Below are positions 11,753 through 21,901 of a stretch of 64,000 nt of DNA, piece after piece (within the stretch, counting starts at the first letter, position 1; every line of letters starts with the position of its first letter). The stretch spans positions 558,001 through 622,000 of the forward strand of contig JAAKBF010000042.1 of the NCBI GenBank assembly GCA_012656075.1, written 5' to 3'. Both the position numbers and the translations under genes were made by a program. The stretch comes from Phytophthora hibernalis. Taxonomy: Eukaryota > Oomycota > Peronosporomycetes > Peronosporales > Peronosporaceae. The notes below the pieces were generated by a model, which saw only the letters and a list, made by a program, of their open reading frames with translations, ran no database searches and was not told the DNA's origin.

Positions 11753-14700
11753 CACTTAGGGTATCTTGCGAATACAAGCTCCATCGAATCACGAGATAAT
11801 CTGTACAAGGTGCAAGATGTTTGCGCCTGACATACGCGTTACGTTTCCCGTTGGTAAACAGCCCATTCTCACCGAAGTATCGCCCTGCTGAGATTTCGTT
11901 CACCTTAATCAGCTGATCTTGGGCTTTGCTTGACTGCTCCTGGCCATTGCTCGCCGGACCAACACGGCCTGAACCTCCAGGTTTACCAGCCAAGTTCAAG
12001 TTTCTCACAACCGATTTGAAAGTACTGCAGTGGCGGTTTGCTATCCGCGAGGGCACAAGCACGTCTAGAACTCCGTGAAAATGAAAAACATATCACTGCC
12101 ACTTTCTCCAAACTTGCAAACGTATTCTCCACGTGAAATCAGGGCCTGTGTAAACTGGGAGACGAGCATTCGCGTTATTGATCCCTCCATTCCCTCAGAA
12201 ATTCCACTTTGTCGATCATCGGCTTGAGATGTACGAGGCGGATGTCTGTGAGCAACGATGGCGGAAGGCAGTGCACTAGAAGGTGCTCTTGCGTGATGGT
12301 GTGGTACCGTTTGAACAACAAAAGTCTTGACGCGCGTCTGGAGCTCCTCCGGCATCTGGAAATGATCCAGCAATTTCCGTACAGCACGCATCTTGGCGTT
12401 GAACTCCCTGGTCTCGGAACTATTGAGCTCGATGATGTCGGCGAAGTTACCGATGACGTAGGCGAACAGGAAGAATCCGAGGTCATGGTGATGGCACTGA
12501 AAATGCACTGCGCTGTGGTTTCGGGAACTCGGGCTCACTCGAAGCTGACATGAGACCAAAGACCAGTACAAAGAAGCCATGTACTGCAGGATGTGGGGTC
12601 CATGCTCCAAGTGTTTAGACGGCAGCCAGTGGTTGTCGCCAAAAGCTGTTGCTTTGTCAGCGTCACCGATAAAACTGGGGACGGCCTCCCTGGACGCGAA
12701 GTTGAACCAAATGCAGCCTAGGAAATGAGACAGCATGAACATGTAGTACAGAAGCTTGAACAAACGAAGCTCTGTGGTATGCTTCAGGTATCGAGTCTCC
12801 AATGCATGGAGCTGACTGGGGACCTTGAACAATCGCAGCAACTTGTTGACGTTTAAAAGGTCCCATCGCTTGTTTGAAGGCACGATCCAGTTGATGATGT
12901 AGAGCGGCAGTAGTGCAGCAATGTCCAATGCGAATGTCCACGATCTGAAGTATTTGCGTTTGATTCGCACGGGATCCATGATTTTATTCCCAAATTCGTA
13001 GAACCCAAGTCGCGAGCGGATTTGCACGTCAAGAACAAAGGAAAGCTCCAGAAAGACCATCAAAGTGTCGGCATTTTTGTGCTCACCATTCATAGGAAAG
13101 CACGCCTGGAACATGACAAGTGCCCATTGCATAGTCATTACTATGAAAACCCACGTCTCCCACGCCAGAATGAACAGCGAGTTTGGATCGTGCACAGCAG
13201 TGAACTTTTCTTTCAGACCAGAAAATAAGTTGTGCAGCACACGAGATGTCATTGTATCGTGAAAGCCAACTTTTCTGCACGCGCATGCTCGAGAGTTTGT
13301 TGCCGAGCAATCGCTGCTGAAGTGAAAAGAATTCTTCTTTGAGTGCAGGGAAGATGGCTTCCATCGCCAGCAACTGATCTCGAGAAATTAACAGCAGGAT
13401 GCACCCACTATTCGCGCTAACATGCTCTGTGTAACCTTCTCCTCGCTCTTGTTGCGTTAACGCTGCCGTACCGAAAAAGGCTCCACGAGGAACTTCACGT
13501 GATGACTCGCCCTTCTCCACCATGCATACCTCCCCTTCGAGAAGGAAGAACATCCCGACAACCGAGTCGCCATGGCGGTACACGATCTCTCCTTGGCCGT
13601 ACAAGATGAACTTGGCATTTTGAACCATGAGTTCTTCCAGTTTGGCTAGAACTGGCCGCACGTTCTGCAGCAACGAAAGCGTTTGCAGCACTGGCAAACA
13701 AATGCTTCGTAGTAAATCTAATCGAACAGGTCGTGGCAGATCAGCCAGCAGCTCGCCGATAACTGCACCGCGGTGCGACGACCACCAATAGTCGAGAAAG
13801 ACTTTACCCGCTGGTGTATAGCTAACGGAGCATTTTGTCGACGTAAGAAGAGTTGAATCCGCGTACTCGTCAAGAAGAACTCCTTCTGCTCGAATGCCGA
13901 AGCGGTAAAACGTTTCTGTACATTGTCCACCACGATCGCAGTGATCAAGAATCCGCTTAGCATTAGAATTAGCGCTGCGCCCAATTGAACATCGGTAGTG
14001 GGCTCAACACTCTTGCCCGGAGAGGCTAGTACACCCACGGCATAGTAGAGCGACCGAGAGTACTCCAAAATCGTGATAGCCTGCAGTTGGCTTTGATTCG
14101 CTGTCGTATCAAACATTACTCCATCGCAATTCTCCAAGTGAGTTGCGTTCACTCTACTCAAGCAGACACTGATAGGGGATATCCACGCTTCTTCCTCATT
14201 CGGATTGAATCCTTCAGAGTAGGAAATACTAAAGTGAATGCACGTGACGATGTGAAACAGCATGAACAATAGTATCCCGAGCAGAATGAGCTGACGTCTG
14301 CTGCTAAAAGGAATGAAGTACGCGATTTCCTTCAGATGACTTCTCAAGTGGAAGACGCCCAGAAGACGTGGAACTCGCATGAGACCGTACCTCGTCATGT
14401 ACGAATACTCGTATGGAAGCGCACAAAGCAGGTCGAAGACGAAGCTTCCTCGAATATACCGCTGAGCGCTCTGCTTGGGATCCATGATATTCTCCGAGTC
14501 GACCGTGAAAGACAAATTGAAATTCAAAACGAGATTGAGCAGTAGACCAGCATTCGAGATAATGTCAATAGCCTGAATCGTCCATCCTGGTCTCTGCCAC
14601 AGTGGGAAAGTTAATTGGACCGGAACCATGATCCAGCAGTAATAAAGGTTCGAAAGAAGAAGCAAAAGCCACCACATGCGCGTCGGCGAGCGCCGATCAA

Positions 14701-16678
14701 TGCACTTTTCAAGTAACAGCAGACGCCATAGCCCCTGGGTTTTATGGAGAAGTGCCGTGTTGGGGCCATGGTGCCGATCGTACGGGTTTATCATCGTGCT
14801 TTGTGAGCTTTGATCATGGTTCCCTCTCCGAGAGCGAAACGTGTCCCCGTTTGTGAGTACTGGCGTAAGACCATCCGAAGTTCCAGGCTTTGGCTCTGAC
14901 AATTCCATTTGGTCTGGGCTCACAACACTTTTCCTGCCCAGCCAAGGCATAAGATTTCTCATTGAAGAAATGCTATCTCTTCCTTTCCCCAAGAGAACTT
15001 TCGAGAGAGCCGATGCTCCTGCTACAGCCCCGCAGCAACAGATGCACGTCGAATTCCTGACCTTACTGTTCCGGCGGAGGCGCTGGAGAATGATGCAGAA
15101 CTGTTGCCATTGTTTTCGCTGTTGTTCAACTGATTCAACAAGTTGTGGACGTGACTAGCAACCATTGAAGCGCACCCAGGGTACCCTTCCAGCACTCTTT
15201 CACAGTGAAACCTTGATAACTTGTACAATATCACGTACGTCGTCGAAATGACGGTGGCTGTGCGTGGCATTGATGAAAATACAGACAGCTCTCCAAAACA
15301 GGAGCCTTTTCGGATCTCTCGCACCATAACGGAATTGATGACGATGGCAAGCACCCCGGAATGAACCACGTACATGGCGTCACCTTCATCTCCGGTTGAA
15401 AACAGTGTGGTTTGAGCAGGTAGCGCGATCATTTCCAGTAAACTCGTCATCGCCACGATAAATTGATCATTGCAACCTCAAAGATCGAGACCCGGGCAAT
15501 AGTTGACTTGAGGAGCTCCACTTGGATGTCGTTGGCTATCGACGGGCATAGAATCTTCGCAGTCTCACGATCGTGCGACTCAGTGTCAGTGTAGTAGCTC
15601 TACAAGAAATAACTGTTCGTCAGTTTACCCTTTCAAAAGAAAACAATATCGAGAACATGGCCATTCCACCTTCAAATACTCGATCGCTTGTGTTTGTTGG
15701 ATTTCAGGGACTCGGTGGAAAGAGAGAACGTGCACTAGCTGGTTAATACGCGCCTCCAGCGCTTCCGTTTGCCCGCTTTCGCACTTGGAAATCACGAAAA
15801 TTGTTGCGCACAACGTTGTGAACATCGAGAACCCACAAAGCGCAACTACGATTGTGAAGAAGAACTCGGAGCTGTGGTGGGAAGTTCTCCTTCAAAAAGA
15901 CCCGTCATGATCCCGACGCTCCAGAACATCGACGCCAAATACTGTCCGTGGAGTGTCTGTGTGTGCGATGAGCCTTCGGATACGTGGTCGCTATTGCTGT
16001 AAGTATGAACGAGTCTATACCGAACGCACGCTTGGACGTGGGCCAGGTAGACCGTGGCCGCCAGAACCTTGAGTAGTTTTAGCACCACGAAATATCGAGC
16101 GTAAAATTCGTCCAGATTTGACACAAAATGCGGCAGTCGACCCCAACGAACGAGCTTCAAGAGCAGCAATTTTGCAACGAAACTCGGGTACCTTATCACG
16201 AGAACCTGGTATGGGAGAATAGCGATGAGATCGAGTGCAAACTGGAATGAGTGCACATATCGTCGAGTAGTGAGTTTCTTGTCTCGAATGAGGTTGCCGT
16301 CTGAGTAGTAGCCGGTGCGCGCTTGAACAAACAAGTCCACGGCAAATACAACTTCACACACGATAACCAGCACGAAAGCGTGGAGACAGCTTCGACAGCT
16401 TGGGGCTGGAACGTGAGGAAATATGGTAGCAGGAATGCCTCCAAGAGAAGACTAAGCAATAAAACGTGATCCCAAACCTTGATAGCCTTCCCGTTTGGGT
16501 CGAAAGCGTCCTGATGATCTTCGGCCAAGACGTTCGCCAGTCTTGTGTGCAGACTGAAAGGACTGTGTACGCGACCGATTGACTTTCTACCCAGAGACAT
16601 GACTAAAGAATGATTTTCGCTCGTCCTGCTACCTTTGTTGGACTTGGTCGAATTGTGCGGCTTGCCTGAGTCCACCAT
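9828..16678 (-). CDS. four-module CNG/HCN-type channel array, probably one chain of ~2,260 residues
   Basis: Four successive modules, each six transmembrane segments, a pore loop, a C-linker and a cyclic-nucleotide-binding domain (CNBD), follow each other with no intergenic gap. The first ATG in the upstream frame is at 16678 (MVDSGKPHNSTKSNK) and the last stop is at 9828. One intron is convincing: GTGGAAT to CTTGTAG, 15600-15669. About a dozen single-base frame changes occur (for example 15038-15041, 13797, 13239, 11843, 11752 and 10400-10403), mostly at short homopolymers. No in-frame stop unconnected with a frame change was seen in roughly 2,260 codons, which argues for a living gene with consensus errors. 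The III/IV junction is one charged helix without a start codon. The alternative is four tandem paralogous genes, but the junctions leave no promoter space. Expected to act as a membrane cation channel gated or modulated by cyclic nucleotides. Confidence 0.7.
11753..13239 (-). other. channel module III
   Basis: S1 is FILAWETWVFIVMTMQWALV, S2 is TLMVFLELSFVLDVQI, S3 is SWTFALDIAALLPLYIINW, S4 is LLNVNKLLRLFKVPSQLHAL and S5 is YYMFMLSHFLGCIWFNF. The pore starts LQYMASLYWS and S6 contains GFFLFAYVIGNFADII. Several frame changes cluster at 12,060-12,560, around the pore, C-linker and start of the CNBD. The CNBD motif ISAGRYFGENGLFTNGKRNA keeps FGE and an Arg. After a frame change near 11843 it ends LYRLSRDSMELVFARYP and leads directly into module IV. 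Confidence 0.78.
13240..15039 (-). other. channel module II
   Basis: It follows module I after a Ser-rich linker and a basic patch (MRNLMPWLGRKSVVSPDQ). S1 is MWWLLLLLSNLYYCWIMV. The S3 region is GSFVFDLLCALPYEYSY, S4 is GLMRVPRLLGVFHLRSHLKE, S5 is LILLGILLFMLFHIVTCIHF. The pore reads SLYYAVGVLASPGKSVEP and S6 is AALILMLSGFLITAIVV. A typical C-linker follows (LLADLPRPVRLDLLRSI). The CNBD motif is degenerate: FFGTAALTQQERGEGYTEHV lacks the Arg-Thr/Ser-Ala. Frame changes lie near 13797 and at the border with module III near 13239, where an ATG (MTSRVLHNLF) also occurs. Confidence 0.8.
15040..16678 (-). other. channel module I
   Basis: S1 lies near VWDHVLLLSLLLEAFLLPYF and S2 near CEVVFAVDLFVQARTGYY; S3 is FALDLIAILPYQVLVI. 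S4 is weak (LLKLVRWGRLPHFVSNLDEF). S5 is VYLAHVQACVRYRL, the pore is SMFWSVGIMTGLFEGELP, and S6 contains FSMFTTLCATIFVI. After the 15600-15669 intron comes the C-linker (YYTDTESHDRETAKIL). The CNBD has the best-kept nucleotide-binding motif of the four, GSCFGELSVFSSMPRTATV, including the FGEL turn and the Arg-Thr-Ala that contacts the cyclic phosphate in the family. Frame changes lie near 16385 and 15470. Confidence 0.8.
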
Positions 16679-16932
16679 GTTGACTGCTCTTTGCGTCCGG
16701 CCTTCTTGGTCAAAGCCGAAATAGCCCACGAAAGACAACTGCGTCTATCATAAAACAAAATTATCCGTCGTACCTCTCCCCGAAACGACCAACAGAGCTG
16801 ACTCACCACTCTCGAGCACGCATAAAAATAATCATCACGAGGTAACCGGGGCTTATCCACAATATCTGCTTTTCATCACCTTCATTCTCCATCTCACCGG
16901 GTTTAGGATCTCAATTCTGTCTTCTGCTTGCT

Positions 16933-18356
16933 TTACATGGAAATGACACGGAGCCCCGTACCGATAAGCACCAGCAGCGTTCCGAGTGCCAGCGTATGTA
17001 GGTTCTTCTTGCCTTGGATCTCTTTGAAGTAGCCAGCCGACCACAACATCGACACCATGGCCGGACCGATGGAGCAAATCGGGAAGATCTGGTCGAAACC
17101 CAACGCGCCGATAGCGTAGAGCTGACCGCACAAGCCAATTCCCCACAACACACCACAAATGTAGGCTGGACGCATGACGCTGCGAGGCATCGACCGTTTG
17201 AGCACGAAGCGGTGGAACAGCGAGTACAGCAGGAACACGATGGTGCTGGTCAAGTACACGCCCAGACACTGCGAGAAGACGAAGTTCAGTGGGTTGCACG
17301 TTTCCACGATAGGACTGCTCAGTGCAGGGTCCGAGGAAGGCAGCGGTTCTTCCAGTTGACGAACGGCACGAGGCAGCAGCTCAAAAAGGCGCCCACCAAC
17401 AGCGCAACAGCCATTCCGAAGGCTTTCCGCGTCTTTTCCGCGCCCGCGTCCATCAGCTCAACATGTTCACCCAGTTCGTTGGGCATCATGTAGGGTCCAA
17501 AGTTCGGCAGCTCTGGGTGAACTAACGACGCTTGAAGCGACTCACGTCGAACCAATGGCACACTCCCGATCTCCGCGTCGTCCGCGAACTGCGGCAGCAG
17601 AGGAGAACTCTCTCCCAGTGAGCTGTTGAGACTCGTGTTGCTGTCCACCGTCTCCCAGTGCACTTTAGGCTCTGCAGTCTCGTCTTCTCCGTCACGTTTG
17701 GCCTTGGCTCGCTTGACTCTCTTGCTGGTCTTGGACGCCTTGAGCGTCGGCTTGATGGTGCCGTACACGGCGATGGAGGCCAGCATGAAGCCGATGCCCA
17801 GCAGACTGATCCACGGCATACTGGGGATTGTAGGCGCCACTCCAAAGAGCCCAAGTCGCGAGACACAGTAGCCCAGTGTGATGTTAGTGGCGTTCCAGAG
17901 CATAAAGCCCACACCCAAACCCAGAGTGTTGACCACCGTGGGGATGAGTAGATTGGCGATGGCGAACAGTGCACCGCCCAGTAACCCTCGGGGAACGTGA
18001 ACATTCCTGACTGGGAGAACTGCGACCAGTTGTTGCTGAGAAGTCCCCAGGCGAGGCCTACCATTAAGATACCTGAACACTGCAACATCAAATAAGAATT
18101 AATTCAAGTTGAAGTGAGTTGACACATGGCTACATTTTGTACGGTACCATGAACCACTGGAAGATGATGCCATCTGAGGTTCAGATTGGGTACACCACAC
18201 CACGTCAGTAAGAATAGCCTAAGAATAACCTAAGAATAGCCAAACAGGAACGCATTTACCGTATGTGGCGTAGGCCTTGGCTGGCACGTAGCAGGTCCCG
18301 AAGAAGAAGACGGCCACGATGGCGGCCGTGTAGCCTAACACCACTTGCTCGCTCAT
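16933..18356 (-). CDS. TMEM144-like multipass membrane transporter
   Basis: ATG at 18356 opens exon 1 (MSEQVVLGYTAAIVAVFFF...CYVPAKAYATY). Introns at 18174-18259 and 18080-18147 are GT-AG. Exon 2 is only 26 bp (DGIIFQWFM) and exon 3 runs from 18079 to the stop at 16933. The pattern of short helices (WGLLSNNW, ALFAIANLLIPTVVNTLGLG, WNATNITLGYCVSRLGLFG, PAYICGVLWGIGLCGQLYAI, QIFPICSIGPAMVSMLWSAG) matches the TMEM144/GRP-type sugar-transporter-like family of about 10 membrane segments. A long hydrophilic Ser/Glu-rich loop separates the halves. Two single-base frame changes lie at 17985-17987 and 17352-17353. Substrate unknown; a carbohydrate or nucleotide-sugar is a guess by family. Confidence 0.85.
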
Positions 18357-18615
18357 GGTCCGAGGGAAGCTCTTGGTGAAGGCGGGGAGTTGTTAAATGG
18401 TCGGAGGGATCCTTGGTGGGTGTCGTACCGTGCGACGTTCTTGAAGTGACATCTGACGTGGATGGTGTTGATATGTGTACAATCGGTGGTGGGCTGCAGC
18501 CACCGAATGTTTGGACGTGGCTGATTGGCGGAACTAACGGCCAATCAGAAACCATAACGATCATTCGCTTTTTGAAGTTTATTCATTTGTCAGTATTTTT
18601 AGAGGGAGGGAAGGG

Positions 18616-18816
18616 TTAGCTTGGAGTAAAACTTCGTCGTATAAACCTAGCGAGAGCTTGAGTCGCCCCTCTCTCTTCCTCCTCTTTCGTGTGGGAACCT
18701 TGCAGGTGTCGGGCTGTGTGTGGTTCACTCTGTATCTGGACAGCATTTTCAACGGCTGTGGACTCGGTGCTTGCGATGAAGGCGGCCACTAGAAAGAAGA
18801 AGAACGTGGCTTGCAT
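18616..18816 (-). CDS. RxLR/EER-like small secreted protein, 66 residues
   Basis: ATG at 18816, stop at 18616. Residues 1-18 form a signal peptide (MQATFFFFLVAAFIASTE). Residues 36-39 read RHLQ, a variant of the RxLR motif, and residues 46-49 are EEER, matching the dEER partner motif at normal spacing. Only about 17 residues follow, very short for an RxLR effector, which normally carries a longer functional domain. It is paralogous to the gene at 8931, including about 20 bases of 5' leader. Nucleotide similarity stops shortly after EEER, so this copy looks truncated or diverged at its 3' end. RxLR proteins act inside host plant cells; no function is assigned. Confidence 0.68.
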   Translation of the reverse strand: MQATFFFFLVAAFIASTESTAVENAVQIQSEPHTARHLQGSHTKEEEERGATQALARFIRRSFTPS

Positions 18817-19837
18817 GGTAATGTTAGTTCTCCTCGATCCGAAGTTATGGGGTGCCTTGAGCGCTTGGGAGTTGATTTCAAAGTGAGAGAACGTGTTGAT
18901 AACTTGCTGTGCTGTGTTGATACAGTCCACTAACTGCCTCCATCATCTTACGATTAGCTTCTACAAGCATGGGGCGATAACTTCACTGCTGTGCTGGGCT
19001 AACCTCATCCAAAATACACATTTTGGGGGTGGTGGACGGAGGTCGTCCCCTATCATGGGCTTTGCCCCGCTGCGCTTCATAATCTGCACCGAAAACGTAT
19101 CGCTGAGGAGTTCACCCACGTTCCATTCGCCTTTCACCCTTCCTCGTTGCAGTTTTTTATGTTGGCATTGAAACATCGGCGGAATCTGCATTCACACCGG
19201 GTTTGCTACATGTTCGAGCTCGGAACGTTTTGTTCTAAGCAGCACAAAGCGACCTCGCCACTTATTATTGCTTTGTTCGCACGAAGAAAGCGTCGCTAAA
19301 CGAGGTGTGCGCAACCATAGTTGTTTCGTCGCTACATGTAGGCATGATAGGCATAGACGTCACACCATGGAGTCGTCGTAGGGGATCCGATCACGGGAAG
19401 GGATCGGTACTTGCTCACACCAGGGACACTTTCAATGTCAGAAGTGAGAGCATCATTACATGTAGTGGCCGCCTTCATTCGTGGACACGAGTTGGCTGAG
19501 CACAGGTACGATCTGAACATGCTCGCATCGTGGGTGCTGTGGTAAGTCTGACGAGTATTAGTGGAGTGACTCCGATACTGTCTGGAAAGTGGATCTGAGA
19601 AGATCGTCTCCGGCAGTTCGGTACCTAAACATTTATGACCTACCTGTTCATTGCGGAAACTAGTGTTGGTCTTGTCCTGTACCGGTATGAGAATTCGGGT
19701 TTCTCACTTATTACGGAGCGGAGAGAGTCGCACTTAACTGAGTTCCACCATTTTGGGCTCATCATTTGCGCCCAAAAAGGCACAGATCTGAGTCGAGCGA
19801 CACAAAACCCGGCCCCACTTGGCACTAAGCGCCGACC
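18817..19837. other. intergenic, divergent promoter region
   Basis: No gene was seen between the minus-strand RxLR-like gene and the plus-strand zinc-finger gene. The first ~25 bases next to 18816 (rc CTTCGGATCGAGGAG) match the leader of the paralogue at 8931. Confidence 0.45.
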
Positions 19838-20511
19838 ATGGGCTCCCCGAGCGCGTGCGACGAGTGCGGCAAGAAGTTCAAGGTGTTTGGCTCCAAGAAG
19901 AAGTGCAAGCACTGCATGGACGTGGTGTGCAAGGCCTGTTTGCCGGCGCATCTGGAACTGAAGCACACGCGCGTGGGTTGCCCTCCTCGCAATCCGAGAC
20001 GCCGCAAGGCGCTCGCGGTTTTCGACGCTACAGACAACGGCGACGACCAGGAGGACCTGCAGTTCCTGTCGCCCATTGGATCCCCTAACCTAGAGCTCGA
20101 GTATGCCGACCCCGACTCACCTGACGTACTGGACGGTGTGGACGACGTGGAAGCTGTGAGCGACGAGGACGACGGAGACCTGTTCGACGCTGAGGATGAC
20201 GACCTGCTCATGACGAGTCTGTCTCGTCAGTCGTCTATTGAGGAGGAGGAGATCCAGTGCCGGAGATGCACAAGATCCAAGCGGCGGTGGCCACGTGGAC
20301 AGTCAAGGAGAAGCAGGCCAAGCAGGAGCTGCGCACCAAGAAGAAGAAGGACCGGTATTGCGCCATGAGCCCCATCTTCCCAGAAGCCTGCGAGGCCGAG
20401 AACTGCAGTGTGTTCGCCGTCACCTACACCGTCCTTGCCACGGTGGTAGTGTGGGCTTTCTTCGGCCTGCTGCTCGCAACCTACGTCCGAGCCGGAGGCG
20501 CTGTACGTTAA
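19838..20511 (+). CDS. FYVE-like zinc-finger protein with C-terminal membrane anchor
   Basis: ATG at 19838. The N-terminus has regularly spaced cysteines (CDECGKKFKVFGSKKKCKHC, then CKACLPAHLELKH), a CxxC-x12-CxxC-x5-CxxC pattern resembling FYVE-related zinc fingers. A long acidic Asp/Glu-rich segment follows. One base appears missing at a CC (20254-20255). The next frame, from about 20257, continues with a Lys-rich helix (KEKQAKQELRTKKKKDR), a short Cys segment and a single C-terminal hydrophobic helix (TYTVLATVVVWAFFGLLLAT) before the stop at 20509-20511. A tail-anchored, zinc-binding, membrane-associated role is inferred. Whether it binds phosphoinositide is uncertain because the classic RRHHCR motif is absent. 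Confidence 0.7.
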
Positions 20512-20790
20512 CTTACCGGGCGTTACATTCCGTCCGCCTCCTACACAATGTCAACCGTAAAATACAGTTGTTAAACCGTGGGTTTGTGATCTCGACCCGT
20601 TTGGTACCCTGTACCAGAGTCTTAGAACCCTGTACCCATATACTGGCACGCTGTACCCTTATCTTTTCCGCCAATCACGGTCTCTATTTGCCGCCAGCCA
20701 ACCAAATCACCAAATCCCCTCGCGCGTCCGGCGTGTGGTGGTCATTCTCCCTTTGAATCGTTCGTCGAAGAAGCGCCCGACTAAGGAAGA

Positions 20791-21476
20791 ATGAGCAAGT
20801 TGAACAGCGAGCTGCTGTCGCAGGCGGTGGACGACATCCTGGCCTTCTCGGCCGGCGAGTCCGTGACCATCAACGGCGACGAGAAGAAGGGCAAGAAGCG
20901 CAACTTCAACGAGACCATTGAGCTGCAGATCGCGCTCAAGAACTACGACCCGCAAAAAGACAAACGTTTCAGCGGCACGTTCAAGCTGCCGACGATCCCG
21001 CGTCCCAACATGAAGATCTGCGTGCTGGGTAACGCCGTGCACTGCGAGATGGCCGAGAAGGAGGGCTTCAGTACATGACGGTGGACGACCTGAAGAAGTT
21101 CAACAAGAACAAGAAGGTCATCAAGAAGTTCGCCAAGAAGTACGACGCCTTCCTGGCCTCGGACACGCTGATCAAGCAGATCCCGCGTCTGTTAGGTCCC
21201 GGTCTGAACAAGGCGGGCAAGTTCCCCACCCTGGTGACGGGCAGCGACTCGCTCACGGACAAGGCCGACCAGGTTCGTGCTACCATCAAGTTCCAGATGA
21301 AGAAGGTCATGTGCCTGAACGTCGCCATTGGCCACGTGGGCCTGGACAAGTCGCAGATCGTGGTGAACACGCAGCTGGCGGCCAACTTCCTGGCTTCGCT
21401 TCTGAAGAAGAACTGGCAGAACATCAAGGTGCTGTACCTCAAGTCCACGATGGGACCCCGTGCAGATCTTCTTCTA
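20791..21476 (+). CDS. RPL10A: 60S ribosomal protein L10a (uL1), with two single-base breaks
   Basis: The start is [17 protein letters not shown], followed by hallmark L10a segments: [72 protein letters not shown] and [18 protein letters not shown]. The protein belongs to the L1 stalk of the large subunit. Two frame changes occur, near 21072 (a T missing) and in a C4 run at 21456-21459 (a C extra). With these allowed for, the stop is TAG 21474-21476, at the usual family length of about 215-220 residues. A single-copy housekeeping gene is not expected to be broken twice, so consensus errors are likely. A processed pseudogene is the alternative. Confidence 0.93.
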
Positions 21477-21901
21477 GGCTGCTGCTACTCGTGGACTTGT
21501 GAGTTCATCCTCGCAAGCGCCAAAACGTCTCACCATTGCGCCGTTACCAGCGCTCTGGAAGCTACTTCGACATCTACTGATAACACTTTGAAGGGATTCG
21601 TTATTAGTCAAACTACTGTCTTTGAGGTTGTTCATTTATTTTTCTGAGGTCTTGTTGGTTGACTTCGTGAATTTTTCAGCTCTTCAGTCGTACTGGAGCC
21701 CGTGGCTTTAATACTGGAACGAGAAAACAATTGATCAAGAATCTTGATTCAACATGCACAAGAGCCGCGTATATAACCACTGCATACGCGATAGGCACGC
21801 TGCCGCACGCATATCGGGTGCGCTAGCGCTTGGTCTGCCCTTTATCCTAAACGCCCGCTCTTCGTTGCACTTCATTCTACGAGGCAGTATCCGTTGACTG
21901 C
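21477..21901. other. convergent 3' intergenic region
   Basis: It lies between the stops of L10a (plus) and dihydrolipoyl dehydrogenase (minus). No gene was seen; open codons continuing from the L10a frame are explained by its frame change. Confidence 0.5.

Noticed and set aside
13239..13252. ATG at the module II/III border as the start of a separate channel gene
   Set aside because: It lies directly at the end of the preceding CNBD with no upstream non-coding sequence. A one-base change joins the frames, so fusion is preferred, though not proven.
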